Shown here: positions 31,701 to 42,722 of the stretch, piece after piece
Layout: each line of letters starts with the position of its first letter
Position numbering within the stretch: position 1 is the stretch's first letter
NCBI GenBank assembly: GCA_024704765.1
Contig: JAKMXF010000336.1
Location: forward strand, 124,001 to 188,000
DNA length: 64,000 nucleotides
Source of the DNA: Oopsacas minuta
Taxonomy: Eukaryota > Porifera > Hexactinellida > Lyssacinosida > Leucopsacidae
Reading direction: 5' to 3'
Program-made: the position numbers and the translations under genes
The notes under the pieces: model-generated
Told to the model about the DNA's origin: nothing
Databases searched by the model: none
What the model saw: the letters and a program-made list of their open reading frames with translations, nothing else

Positions 31701-33614
31701 ACTGAGATATACAGTAGAGTCCCCGAATAACGAACAAGTTGGGGATATCGCTTCTGTCCGTATTAGGGAGTTCCCGCTTCCCAGAGACAGCTAAAGTATT
31801 ACACATATGATTGCTAATTCGTTCCGTTCCAGGAGGTTTGTCCGCTTCTCGGAGTGTCCGTTTTGGGAGACTCTACTGACAAGAGTGATTTTTGTACACT
31901 AATCAATATCTTTTAGGTTTACTTGATGGCAAATGATATGGTATTTCATTCTGCTGCACTTGCTTGTGCATATTTAACTTATCGAGAAGATAAACGTTTT
32001 CTTCGTAAAAATCCTGAATTCTTTAAAGATCTTGCTGCAAGAGTTGTTCTAGCTACTCTCTCTACTCCACACACATACCATAGAGATCTGCATTTTAGAT
32101 TCGTAGAAACAGAAGAGAACTTTTATGAAAATGAAAAACAGTTATCTAGCTATTTGTACCTTAACTACATTCCAACTAGAGCAAGCCTTTTGCATCAAAT
32201 AACGAAGAATTCAATACTAGACAACACGCCGAGTTATATTAAAAAAACCTTTCAATTGATGATGTCACCACCGTTAACTAATTTTCCTCAAAAACAAATT
32301 TCTGAAACTCTACAAATTATCGGAAATAATCCGAACTTTTCTGTATATATTCCTTATCTTAAATCCTCATTCGCTATAGAGTTGATTGTTGTTTTATCAA
32401 AGTTCTATGAAAATATTTCGTTTTCAAAGCTGCTCCAGACTATTGATTTTCTAGAACAAGATGAAATCGAATCCTCCCTGATTACAATATTCAAATACCT
32501 TCACTATCATGTTAGAATCGATCATAATACTTCTTGTGTTGAATTCCCATCATCTACAACATTTCCTATCTCTTCCCTACTATCAAATAAAATCATTGAC
32601 TCTTCTGATATGAAACTTTCTCAGTTGAAATTAATACATTCTTCATTCACAAAATGCATAATAAATTCGAATAATAACGAACTGATTCAAGCGTATCAAA
32701 CTCTAAAGAATCACAACAAAGATATATTTCTTAAAGTTGAAGGTAATTTGGGAAATTTTTTTACAAAACGTCGTAAAGATTTGGAAAATTTACAGAGTCA
32801 GCAGGAACAACGGAAAAGACAATTGCCTTTCCAAATAAAAACTGAATCTTCTCCACTTCCTAACCCGAAAGTTGAATTACAAAGTAATCCTGAAAAAACT
32901 TCTGAACAAATTGAAAATATTCCTCGTAATGCAAGTATTGATAATCCTTTAAAAGAAGAATATCGAGAAACGAAAACAGTGAGTCATGTCGTGGAGAAAA
33001 CGCCAGTCGTTGTGAGCAAGACAAAGCCAGAAGAGAAACCGAAAGATCCAAACCGCTACAAACAAAATGAAAAGTCTTTAGACTTCATATTCCGAGCTCA
33101 GAGAGAAAAGGAGATCAGTATTTTAACCGCTAGTAAGAGAGATAAAACACACGAGTTATCTCAAAAATGGGATTTGTCTGAGAAAAATCGAGTTATTATT
33201 GCACGTGATTTGTATTCAGAAAAAATTGCTCTGCGTGATAGAATAAAACCTATATCCGGTGATATTGAATCTCTGAAGAATGAAATTATGGAAAACCGTT
33301 ACAAAACATCTGAAGAAACTCTCAATTTACTTCAATTGTATGATAATGCAAAACAATTGCTGAGAGATGAACGTAAAAAGAAATGGAGAACGGAGCAAAG
33401 ACAAATTCGGAAACGGAATCAGGCAAAACAGGTGAATAAACCTGTTCAAAATCAGACAGAAGATCCTACAGGTAGTCCTAAATTATACAAAAACCCTCCT
33501 TCCAATGCGGATACGTCTCCTGTTCAAAGAAAAAGCACAAAACCAGATAATACATCTGCTTCACCTGGAGTATACGTACCACCTCATCGACAGAAGAAAG
33601 GGAAAGAGCATTAA
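28757..33614 (+). CDS. EIF3A: Eukaryotic translation initiation factor 3 subunit A
   Basis: Three exons, 28757-29149, 30481-30984 and 31917-33614, all phase-0 junctions with gtgagt donors and ttag acceptors, giving 864 residues. eIF3a is the scaffold of the eIF3 complex that binds the 40S subunit. The N-terminal half shows the family pattern (FCQLCVDHGKTTSAKDGLYQ, EFCATYRRKAEFRKLCE, then FHSAALACAYLTYRE and RVVLATLSTPH) and the PCI region follows with VRIDHNTSCVEF. A charged coiled-coil stretch contains DFIFRAQREKEI, the counterpart of DYFERAKRLEEIPL in vertebrates. The long basic/acidic repeat tail of vertebrate eIF3a (over 1300 residues) is missing; the protein ends in a short basic tail PPHRQKKGKEH. 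I use the ATG in MSKPGF, not the TTG five codons earlier. Exon 1 is duplicated at 10930-11321. Confidence 0.9.
29731..29954. mobile_element. MITE in eIF3a intron 1
   Basis: Inverted ends aaactggggctactttg and caaagtagccccag; the core (cgaatagatattgtatttgtattcg) matches the complete copy at 45561-45790. Non-coding, about 224 bp, wholly inside the 1331-bp intron. Its outer part is shared with the fragment at 9906-9943. Confidence 0.7.
31494..31704. mobile_element. Tc1-like MITE in eIF3a intron 2
   Basis: Left end cagtagaccctcgctatcc and right end ggattagcgaggatgtactg are imperfect inverted repeats; a TA precedes the left end. Similar ends occur at 6500-6647. Confidence 0.55.
31712..31878. mobile_element. 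Second Tc1-like MITE in eIF3a intron 2
   Basis: Left end cagtagagtccccgaataacg, right end tccgttttgggagactctactg, preceded by TA. Adjacent to the previous element. Its right half resembles a piece in HSP90 intron 5 (54384-54418). Confidence 0.5.
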
Positions 33615-33863
33615 CTCGTTTTAGGACAATTTGTTAGGTAAATAAAGGTATATGTTAGTGAATTAGATAGAAGTTTAGTGAATGTTCCTATTGACTACTA
33701 TTAGTTATGTTGTGGTAGCTATTAAATTGTTAGTAAGTTGACACCAGCCTGTAGTTAATAATTGTATATTAGTAGTTCTCCATTTATCATTTTCACAGTA
33801 CAGTAGAACGGGGAAGCTGCATTTGTCAGAATTTTTATGTTGTCAAATGTCAGAATATTCATA

Positions 33864-33950
33864 GTTGTCTCTTGTCAAAATGGTAGATTGAGAATGTTGT
33901 CTCTTGTCAAAATGGTATATTGAGACTGTTGTCACTTGTCAGAATTGACA
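33864..33950 (+). repeat. 32-bp tandem repeat in the eIF3a 3' region
   Basis: Three head-to-tail copies of gttgtctcttgtcaaaatgg plus spacer begin at 33864, 33896 and 33928, with a weaker fourth copy upstream (ttgtcaaatgtcagaat). An aataaa lies at 33641, so the repeat is probably downstream of the eIF3a mRNA end. Confidence 0.7.
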
Positions 33951-34052
33951 AATGAGCTATGCACTCAAATTGAGTGGATATCTTAATGAGAATTATTATT
34001 ATTGAATCTTTGAAATCCCAATATAAATAATTGAGTTTAATAATATTAATAT

Positions 34053-35123
34053 TTAGAATAGAATGGAATTATAAGTAAACATTATAGAAATGAATAAGGC
34101 TTGGCTTATGAGAAGTGAAACGAAAACATATAGGATGGCAATACGAAATGGCAGAGAAGTTATTTGAGTTATAAATGTAGATACAGTAGTTAGACTACCA
34201 CAGAATCCAGTAGCTACTCCATTCAATAGTTCTTTCTTTATTAGCTCAATTTCTATATTGTCTGTATAATAAGCAATTACTATTGAAGTGATTGCTAGTA
34301 TCATCGATCCGATTGAGTTTGCTAGAAAAGTACCCATTGGAAATTCTTTTACACAAATTGATTTAAGCTTGTCGAGAGAACTGAGTTGCCATCGGATATA
34401 TGTACCGATTGAGCCGAACAGCAGAGAGAATAGTATATAATAACTTGACTTATAAATGCATAATCCTATTAAAGTAGCTGTAATCGTTAAGTATCCGACA
34501 ATGACACATGTTGGGAATAGAAAACTTGGAATTTTACATTTTTGAAAATCGAGTTTCTCAAAAAGAGGCGTGCATAGGGTAGAAATATTTTTGCCTAGTG
34601 TTACAGCCGCAATAGGCATTCCAACTCCAAGCAATAACACTGTTACATATCCAACAGTTCGCGAGTAATGTTCTACAGGTTGATTTTGGCTTAAAGTAGT
34701 TTGGTTAATCTGCAGCAGCACTCGAGCAGCTTCTACATTCCATGATGAGAATGTTGTTAATGAACCACAAAATCCTGTTGTTAGAGCTGTATATATTATG
34801 GAGTATTTCCGTTGCATTCTCTCTTTATGCGTTACTAGAACTCCAATAATAGCTGTGCCCAATATTTGTGCCCAAAATGAAGGGAAATGATCAAGTCCAT
34901 CTAAATTTGAGAGTATGATTAGGTAAATACGAGCTGTAACTCCAGCATATGTACATACGCTCAATGCTGCTATAGTCACTGAATGCTGTAGGAAATTGGT
35001 CAAAATATCCATACATTTGTGTTTGTATCCTCCCAGTTTGTTTACATTGGATTCAGAAGTTGATGGGATTGAGCCATAGTTATTTTCGCCTTCAGAACAC
35101 TCTTTTAAGTATGAACCATCCAT
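34053..35123 (-). CDS. Fluoride export channel, two-repeat CrcB/FEX family
   Basis: A 356-residue membrane protein from ATG, intronless. A soluble N-terminus of about 45 residues is followed by two homologous CrcB halves. Each carries the family signature: GFCGSLTTFSSW at about 117-128 and GFCGSLTTVSTF from about 306. Eight or nine hydrophobic segments fit two four-helix halves plus a linking helix, as in fungal and plant FEX proteins, where the fused pair replaces the bacterial homodimer. The family exports F- passively from the cytoplasm. In the fungal fused proteins one half often decays; here the GxxxSLTT core is kept in both. Convergent with eIF3a (stop to stop 438 bp). Confidence 0.85.
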   Translation of the reverse strand: MDGSYLKECSEGENNYGSIPSTSESNVNKLGGYKHKCMDILTNFLQHSVTIAALSVCTYAGVTARIYLIILSNLDGLDHFPSFWAQILGTAIIGVLVTHKERMQRKYSIIYTALTTGFCGSLTTFSSWNVEAARVLLQINQTTLSQNQPVEHYSRTVGYVTVLLLGVGMPIAAVTLGKNISTLCTPLFEKLDFQKCKIPSFLFPTCVIVGYLTITATLIGLCIYKSSYYILFSLLFGSIGTYIRWQLSSLDKLKSICVKEFPMGTFLANSIGSMILAITSIVIAYYTDNIEIELIKKELLNGVATGFCGSLTTVSTFITQITSLPFRIAILYVFVSLLISQALFISIMFTYNSILF

Positions 35124-36569
35124 ATCAATACCAATCTAAAGCATCAACTTTTCAATTAACTGTTAACTCGTTGACTGTCTTGGAAATTATCCTCAGCGCA
35201 CCTATGGTTTGACCTTGTACTTTTCAGTTTATGAAATTTTGAAGTCAATATTTTCCCAATTTTAACTGTGCCGACTATACTATACTAATGACTACAGTCG
35301 TGCTGTGTTGATATGAGTGTATCATGTGTATATTATATTGTAACAGCAAGACGGTGCACAGCTTATATAATTGAAAATTACTCTGATTTAACTAATAAAT
35401 AATACAAACACAAGCACGTTACTGAACTATTATGGTAACTTAAGCTTCCTAATGATTCTCAAAATACACTCATTTACTATATCACTCTTGAGAAAGGAAA
35501 ATATTAATACAGTAACAAGCAGATGCTTACATCTATTTGTATGTAATCACTAAAATGCTTCTGATAGCTAAAGTGTGGAGTTTATCCTATTTCTCAAGAG
35601 TGTGAGATTTATTGCTATGGGAAAGTATGAGACTCGCTATTACAGCCCTAAAAATATTTATTATTTCGAAGGAATTTTTAGCTGTTCGATTTCTATATTC
35701 TAAATATATGCGTAGAGGTTCCGCTCCAAGTAAGAATGTTCATACTTGGCGCAGCGCAAAGCAGGAATTACTGCATTGTGAAATTTAACGATTGTATTTG
35801 GAAGATATTTTGACAATAATAATTATCCAATTACATCCTGAAAACGGCATGTCTGATACTAATCCAAGCTAAGAGGAAAGAATTCAAATAATTAGGTAAA
35901 TGCACAATACAACAATAAGCATAGGATAATTAACGAATTTGACGGAAATCCTTCTACTCATGCCAATATCGCTTCAACATACACCAACCAACAACCAGAG
36001 GGAAACCTAGCATCTAAACAACTCCCCAACCGTATGTCTGACTCTAATCTAAGGGAAAATATCTCTATTGAAAAAGTCTACGCGGAAATTATACTAGTTG
36101 TTGTGTTCCGAATATATCGATATTAGAAAATATTATTGATATCCTGCAAAATGTCCGAGGGTCTTTGGAATACGAGAATACCTGTGTTTGGATGAATTAT
36201 TAGTTTCCTGATAGGTGACAAGTTTGCAGTTAATCACTAATCACCAATGTATATACGTTCAAAGGTTAACTTAAATTAGCAGTTTGAAATTAATATAATT
36301 TAACTCAAATATTATTCAGGAAATAATCCACAATCTATACAGATGGTTGAACACGACACAACCAGTAAACAACATTATCTGTAATAAGATTGTGTCTCAA
36401 GATCAGAATACATGTAAGAGGTCACACAACACAAACCACTGATAATTATTCTATTTTAATAATTGTGTCAGTTCAGCAGTTTTATATACAAACTATAAAA
36501 TATAGTAAATTTGAAATCAAACAAAACACTAAACAAATTCAAATAAATTCCAACTTTACAACTCTCAAA
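35124..36569. other. Intergenic between the fluoride channel and the NHL gene
   Basis: Divergent upstream region of two genes. An inverted pair actatatcactcttgagaaagga / tcctatttctcaagagtgtgag at about 35477-35608 marks a small MITE. Otherwise no recognised feature. Confidence 0.4.
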
Positions 36570-37829
36570 ATGGCGACACAATTTCCTGAGCCAATCGCAG
36601 TGACAATTGTAGACCCCTTAGAACAAGAAATCAACCAATCAATTGACAGGTTGATATTCCTACTCAACCAGAGAAGAATCCATCTCTTAACCACCTTAAG
36701 AAATAAGAGACAAGAGACAAGAGGTAATCAGGTGGCGTGTCAGCAAATGAAACAACAACTGGAAGAGTCCCGAGCTCTTGTAGAAGGTAGAATGACACAT
36801 AATCAACTCCACTCCATGTCAGATAGACTTGTGGCAGAAATGCAAACAAAACTAGCAGAACTCCACCTTAACACACCACCACCTCATGTACTGAGGTTCT
36901 TGTGTGATACACAAGAACTCGAGAGGAGCATTAACCGTCTAGGAGAGATCAGCCAACAAGAGATCCATCCCATCCCTCGTATACCAGTAATCCCTAATTA
37001 TGCTAAATTCCAACATCCTATTGTTGCTGTTGGGAAAAGAGGATCAGCTCCTGGGGAGGTTAAATGGCCAAGAGGTGTCGCAATTGAACCTGAATCTGGA
37101 CACATTTATGTGGCAGATATGGACAATAGTCGTATACAAATATTCTCTCAGTCAGGAGACCATATCAACCAATTCGGTGATCAACACCTGAAACTTCCAT
37201 GGGGTATCCTAATCCATGAGGAGAACATTTATGTTACAGATACAGGGCATCACGCTATCCTCTTATACAAGCTACAGGACCTCAATATGATAAAGCGAGT
37301 AGGTAAGATAGGATCTGGTAGTAAAGAGTTCAATCATCCTAGACAACCCGCCATCTCTCCTATCACACACCTTTATATACCAGATTGTAACAACAACAGA
37401 CTACAAATACTGACAACTAATCTGGCATTTAAAGGCACGCTACAACACCAAACTATGACTGCACCTATTGATGTTAAATTCACAAACAATTAAATATTTG
37501 TCTTGAGCAGGGAAAACAATCCACGTATTCATGTGTTTACTCTCTCAGGAGAGAAGTCTCGCTCATTGATTGCTAGAGCACCAGGAATACAAGTTGATAT
37601 GGCATACTTTTTCTGTCTAGACAGACATAATAACATTATCATAAGCGACATATCGACTAACAATATTAAAGTATTCTCACCAGAAGGATACCTCCTACAC
37701 ACGATAGGACGGTTAGGACAGGAAGCTGGAATGTTTAACTTCCCTCGCGGAATTACAATACACAACAACACAAAACTAATTTGTGTTTCTGAAAACAGGA
37801 ATTTCAGTTTACAAATATTTTCTGTTTAA
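36570..37829 (+). pseudogene. Coiled-coil NHL-repeat (TRIM-like, RING-less) protein with one in-frame stop
   Basis: From ATG (MATQFPEPIAVTIVDPLEQ) one frame runs 420 codons to a terminal TAA at 37827-37829, interrupted only by TAA at 37491-37493. Residues about 15-135 are helical and Gln/Glu-rich (coiled coil, like the region before NHL in TRIM2/3/71). Six NHL blades follow (HIYVADMDNSRIQIFSQ, NIYVTDTGHH, LYIPDCNNNRLQIL, then after the stop NNPRIHVFTLSG and a last FNFPRGITIHNN). The stop lies between blades 4 and 5 and would leave an incomplete propeller. Both sides are intact, so it is a very recent nonsense change, an assembly error, or a read-through codon. A different subfamily from copies A-F: it has the coiled coil and much lower similarity. 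No RING or B-box. Confidence 0.75.
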
Positions 37830-38742
37830 TTGTACTTATTCTGTATAATACGCGCTAAAAGTATAATATATATATACATTTAGTGAATACTTTAGATTTT
37901 AACTGGGACCTTTGTGAATATTTGTACCGTTGGGGAGGGGACAAGTAGGGCGATGAATTCTAAAATATCTGACTCACCCCCCCCCAATCGGGACAAAAGT
38001 TTAATTTAGGCGCGTTAAGACAATAAAATTACCTTGATTATATTCTTCAAAATTTGATTGAATTGAATTCAGGGATCGAAGCATTGTGTAAAAAATTCAA
38101 ATTTCGCTCATTTTATAGTATAAAGTATACTCATATCTTAAAGGGTGTTAATACGTAATGCTATAAATAGCAACTTTTGAATGCTAACTTAATTAATATT
38201 TGATGTCAGAATATTCGCTGAGTATTCCATTTACATATCTCATGTTTGGAATTGTTGCTGGATTTATGCTGACGCAAAGTACGTGTTACATAGAGGCTGG
38301 GGCCTATTTAATAAATCAAAACAAGTCACTCATTAATCTCACAGAGGGTTTCTCAAACTCCCATGGGCTATGGCCACACTTTTTAGAAAATTCGGTTTCT
38401 TTGCCACAACCAAGTTGACTTGCTGGTTAAGGTTAGTCATGATTGGGCAAGTCTGATCATATTGGTCAATTTAGTCAAAATGGACAGATCAACTTGACCA
38501 AAAAGTGACGTAGAATGTCTCTGGGGGTTCAAAGTGTGAACCAATTTGGTCATATGACCACAGATTGGGAATTCCTCACTTACAATATTTAAGTTCTGTT
38601 TTATAAAATTCGACAACGATATGCAAAGTTTATCATATGTAATTTTAACCATTACACTTGTATTATGCTAATTACAGTAGAAACTCATTAGTACGAACAA
38701 GAAAAAGACTAAATAATGTTAGATTTATCCGAATTGTGTATT
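37830..38742. other. Intergenic, no gene recognised
   Basis: A C-run (about 37977-37984) and repeated ttgg(t/c)ca / tgaccaa words at 38430-38560, partly inverted, suggest a decayed MITE. The Tc1 element starts within cagtagaaactcattagtacg, itself another Tc1-like end, so it is nested. Confidence 0.4.
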
Positions 38743-38743
38743 A

Positions 38744-40120
38744 CAGTCTGTTTCAAAAGTATTGGCAGTAGTTCATATTTCATATTTCCTAAGCCTATTC
38801 AATTGTGTGATAGTATTATCTATTGATCTTTTCGATATTGCATACTTAGATAGTCATCATGAAGTTTATCATTAATCATGATGGACTTTCTTAATGTTTA
38901 CCTCGATTCAGATATTTGAAACGGGGAATTTTGAGGCATAAAATTTCCCACCGCCACAGCTGCCAATTTGATCTCATTTAATAAAACAAATTATATTATA
39001 GCCCTATTTGTAGCTAAATGTCGCAATTAGAACAGAGGAAGAAAATCAAAATATTTATTGATGCAGGTATTACTTCAGCGAAGGAAATCTCTGCTAAAAC
39101 AGGGATACCATTGAGGACAATTTTTCGTATAAAATCTATACTTCGTGAAGGTAAAAGCATAACACATAAAAGTGTTAGTGGGCGTCCCAAGGCTATCACA
39201 TATTCACACAAACAATCAATTATACGAACGTTAAATTCTCATTCTAAGATCTCTATACGTTCTGTACACGCGAATCTCTCTTCCAAGTACACCGATGCTC
39301 CGTCAACTTCAACAATCTACCGGGCAACTCGTGCTTGTGGATTTAACTTTAAACAACCTGTTATGGGACCATTCATTACCCCATTAATAGCTAAAAACAG
39401 AGTTGAATGGTGTAAAGATCATGTGAATTATTGTTGGGAGAATGTATTCTTCACAGACGAATGTTCTATTTGGTTAAATCGGGGAAGTGTTGGCATGTGG
39501 ACTAGAGCAAAAGAAAATCCTATTCTGAAGGTTCAACGGCACACACCAAAATTACACGTTTGGGGAGGGATTTCTTCCATGGGAACCACAATATTGAAGA
39601 TATTTACTTCTAATTTTGTCTCCAAATTGTATATTGATACTCTGAATGAGTGTTTAATCAGAACAGCTGATGTTTACTATCCTGAGGGATGGATTCTGCA
39701 GGAAAACAATTCCCCAATTCATAAATCTAAGCTCAGCAAAGAGTGGAAAGATAGTGAAAATATTCTAGTATTGGATTGGCCTGCCTATTCTCCGGACTTA
39801 AATCCAATTGAAAACATCTGAGGAGTCCTAAAGCAGAGGTTGTCGAAGAGATCTCTCAATAACTTGGCTGATTTAGAAGTAGCTATAATTTACGAATGGG
39901 AGACTTTTACCCCCGATTTCCTGAAAAATTTTATATTATCTATGCCTAACCGTGTAAATATGTGCATAAATTCGAGAGGGGAGAAGATTAATTACTGAAA
40001 TTTTGTTTACAGATATATCTTACCCGTAGAATTTCGTAGTATCATTATCTATTTGCTATTTGTTCCAATTTCTGAAATATTAATATTATAATTTACTGCC
40101 AATACTTTTGAAACAGACTG
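38744..40120 (+). mobile_element. Complete Tc1/mariner-type transposon
   Basis: Perfect 27-bp terminal inverted repeats (cagtctgtttcaaaagtatt followed by ggcagta, and its complement at the right) flanked by TA on both sides; 1377 bp. One transposase frame inside. Intact ends show it inserted recently, whereas its transposase is dead. Confidence 0.9.
39018..39998 (+). pseudogene. Tc1-like transposase, inactivated
   Basis: ATG start, one frame of 326 residues apart from a TGA at 39819-39821. An N-terminal paired-like helix-turn-helix (ISAKTGIPLRTIFRIKSIL) and a GRPK DNA-contact motif (SVSGRPKAI) precede the DDE domain. First acid: VFFTDECSIW. Second: LQENNSPIHKS, where LQQDNAP is usual, so Asp is replaced by Asn. 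Third: WPAYSPDLNPIEN. The TGA directly follows NPIENI, where the family has Trp (TGG), so it is a single-base nonsense change; the sequence continues GVLKQRLSKRSLNNL. Two independent lesions make this copy non-autonomous, although its ends could be moved by a relative. Confidence 0.85.
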
Positions 40121-40205
40121 TAACTGGTTTCATTTGTATTAAACAATTCATTGAAGGGTACAAATATTGTGTTTATACTAACCGAAATTTCGTATTAATC
40201 TGGTC

Positions 40206-40835
40206 GCTTAACCGATTAAGACAGAAGTGTTACGTTCCTAATGAAGAGGAACACTAAAATTTTACCGCTTCCTTTTAACCAATTCCCACGCCAAAAACGA
40301 GATTTTAGCACCATTTTGACGTCACAAAATCCCACATTTCCCCGCAGTATTTGGTTAATAGAAATACGGAGACGAAGTCTCTGCTATTATTTTCCAAGAA
40401 ATTTGAATTAAATTTTACCTAAAAACGGCTAATTGGAAGTTTTTTGTGATTTTGGCTGGAAATTTTCCATAATTTTATTCTCATTGTGTTAGAATTTTAT
40501 TAGAAATTTATTGTTAATATTTGTCACTGAAACTGGGCTCATTTATAGAATGTATTTCCAAAAACCTGTAGACATACCGCTGATATTTTCCCAGTTTTTG
40601 TAATAGAATACCTAACTAGGATTTTACGACACAAAGACAGCTTCATAACATAGCAATATTCAAAATTACTTTACACTATAACCAATTACGGCAGAAGTTT
40701 ACCCATTATAATGAATATGAACACTAAAATTTTACCACTTCATTTTCTCCAATTCCCACACCAAAAACGAGATTTTAGCACCTTTTCGGCGTCACAAAAT
40801 CCCACATTTTCCCGGCCGTATTCGGTTAATCATTC
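40206..40835. repeat. Two direct copies of a ~150-bp MITE-like repeat
   Basis: Copies 40206-40360 and 40679-40835 share acactaaaattttacc, aaaaacgagattttagcacc and gtcacaaaatcccacattt; each begins near ttaacc and ends near tcggttaa. A third, inverted part lies at 45127-45175 (ttaaccgaatacgaccggg). Between the two copies is AT-rich DNA of about 320 bp. Confidence 0.6.
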
Positions 40836-40935
40836 ACAAATTGATATAATGAAGTATACTTACAATATGTGGCTACAGCATAATAGTATAACAATAGAAT
40901 ATATCTAAAGTGGATATAATCTCGCATAGACAACG

Positions 40936-42108
40936 TTAATTTTCACACAATAAGCCCTGATTAAGACTATCAGGCCTATATCTGATCTTTACGCTAAATC
41001 CAAAGCGACTTTTCAAGTCTCTCCAAACATCACGACCGGCGAAAAATGCAAAAGTTCCGAGCACATATTGACTGATGTATAATATCAAAGCAATGTCCAC
41101 GAAGATGTATAAAATACATTCAACAAGAGCGCGAAAATGATAAAGATACTCGATTTGTTGTGGACTAGTCAGTATTTGTGGAGAATTGCTTACACCGTAC
41201 AAATAAGTATATAAACATGGGCCAAAGTAGACAACTATAGAAAAGAACGTAAAATATTGGTCGAAGAATAGGGCAAATATCAAGCAGAAAAAGATCATTG
41301 CATTAATAGTAGCAATAATGGCAAAATGATATGAAGTAGTCACAGATTTCCGTAGAGTTGCTCGAGATCCGCAAATGATTTTCAAATCAATGGTTTGTCT
41401 CTTCAAAGTACGATGAAAAATTCTCGCATGCTTTATCCAGAAACAGAAAAATATCAATTGGAATAAAGGCTGTATGATATTGCTAAATATCAAAAAATGA
41501 GGAACAGATTCTACAACGAAAAGGAATAAACTCAATATTATTGTCAAGATGAGGAATTTTTTCACCCTCCAAGAAATCCTATGTGATATATAGTAGCTTT
41601 CATGCAAATACTTCATCAAACAAATGCATATCCCCATAGTAGCCAGCATAGTAACTTTACCTAACGCAACTAACACTGATCCAAAGGGCATACTTGTAAT
41701 TAATGTTAGATGGTAATCAGAGTGGTATGTTAGTTCACTAACGCAGCTGGTATTGATAAATCGATTGGCGAATTGGATGGTAGAATTTCGTGAGGAAGAG
41801 TGTTCCGCTATAATATATCCGATTGTGTAGAATATTGGACCGAGCATCTCCGATATGTTGATGGCAAGCAGAAAAGAGTACTTAACAATCTCAACTATCT
41901 GTTGTGAAGATAATTTGAGGTAATTTCCCAGAAGATCATGCTTTGATAATCCTACATACTTATGATATACTTGCCGAAAATATGCAATTCTCCTCACAAA
42001 GTATATATTCCAAATCAGATTAAGAATCGATAAAATGAAAATAGAAGGGAGAAAAGCGTGACTATTGAATATGAGAAAAACGTGATGTATTTGATAAATG
42101 GTTAGCAT
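40936..42108 (-). CDS. Unknown multi-pass membrane protein
   Basis: 390 residues from ATG, intronless. About nine hydrophobic segments alternate with short basic loops (RRIAYFRQVYHKY, KHARIFHRTLKRQ). Two potential N-glycosylation sites (RNST, NTSC) sit in a loop around residue 110, suggesting that loop is extracellular. The segment count exceeds seven, and there is no DRY, NPxxY or CWxP motif, so a rhodopsin-type receptor is not supported. I do not recognise the family. Basic C-terminal tail (FGFSVKIRYRPDS). Upstream (42171-42410) is an 80-bp tandem repeat close to its probable promoter. Confidence 0.6.
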   Translation of the reverse strand: MLTIYQIHHVFLIFNSHAFLPSIFILSILNLIWNIYFVRRIAYFRQVYHKYVGLSKHDLLGNYLKLSSQQIVEIVKYSFLLAINISEMLGPIFYTIGYIIAEHSSSRNSTIQFANRFINTSCVSELTYHSDYHLTLITSMPFGSVLVALGKVTMLATMGICICLMKYLHESYYISHRISWRVKKFLILTIILSLFLFVVESVPHFLIFSNIIQPLFQLIFFCFWIKHARIFHRTLKRQTIDLKIICGSRATLRKSVTTSYHFAIIATINAMIFFCLIFALFFDQYFTFFSIVVYFGPCLYTYLYGVSNSPQILTSPQQIEYLYHFRALVECILYIFVDIALILYISQYVLGTFAFFAGRDVWRDLKSRFGFSVKIRYRPDSLNQGLLCEN

Positions 42109-42170
42109 GGTAACTTGTAAGGAATGGAAAATGGAAGATTATGTGCCGTAAAAACAAACAATAAGTATAT

Positions 42171-42410
42171 ATAGAGATTTCATCAATGGGATAATCTAGC
42201 AAGAATACAATTTCATCCACTGGTAATATAGAAACGCCCAAACTGTAATCCATAGACATTTCATCAATGGGATAGCCTAGCAAGATTACAAGTTAATCAC
42301 TGGTAATATAGAAACGCCCAAACTGTAATCCATAGACATTTCATCAATGGGATAATCTAGCAAGATTACAAGTTCATCCACTGGTAATATAGAAACGCCC
42401 AAATTTGTAA
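42171..42410. repeat. Tandem repeat, three ~80-bp units
   Basis: The word atttcatcaatggga starts at 42177, 42258 and 42338 (periods 81 and 80); each unit also has cactggtaatatagaaacgc and ctagcaag. It starts about 60 bp upstream of the ATG of the membrane protein. Confidence 0.8.
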
Positions 42411-42722
42411 TTCAAGTATATATTTGTAGCTTTATTAGATTTCAAAGTGGATATTATAGCATAAAGTATGTACCGAATTAATGCTCGTATCAGATTCCTT
42501 TGCAGAAATTGCATTTGACGTAAAATGATAGCATAAAATACTATTATGGTTGTGTGTTAATGTTTGTTTGTTTGTTTATCAACTTTGTAATATACTAATA
42601 GAGGAAAATGATCTGTATATATAATATAGGGAATAACATATCCTTCTGTTGAAGGTATAGCAAATGTATACAATTACATTGGGATAATCGAGTATGCTAA
42701 TTCCGATTTTCACACTTACAAA

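Noticed and set aside
40936-42108. Rhodopsin-type GPCR
   Set aside because: Too many hydrophobic segments and none of the DRY, CWxP or NPxxY motifs.
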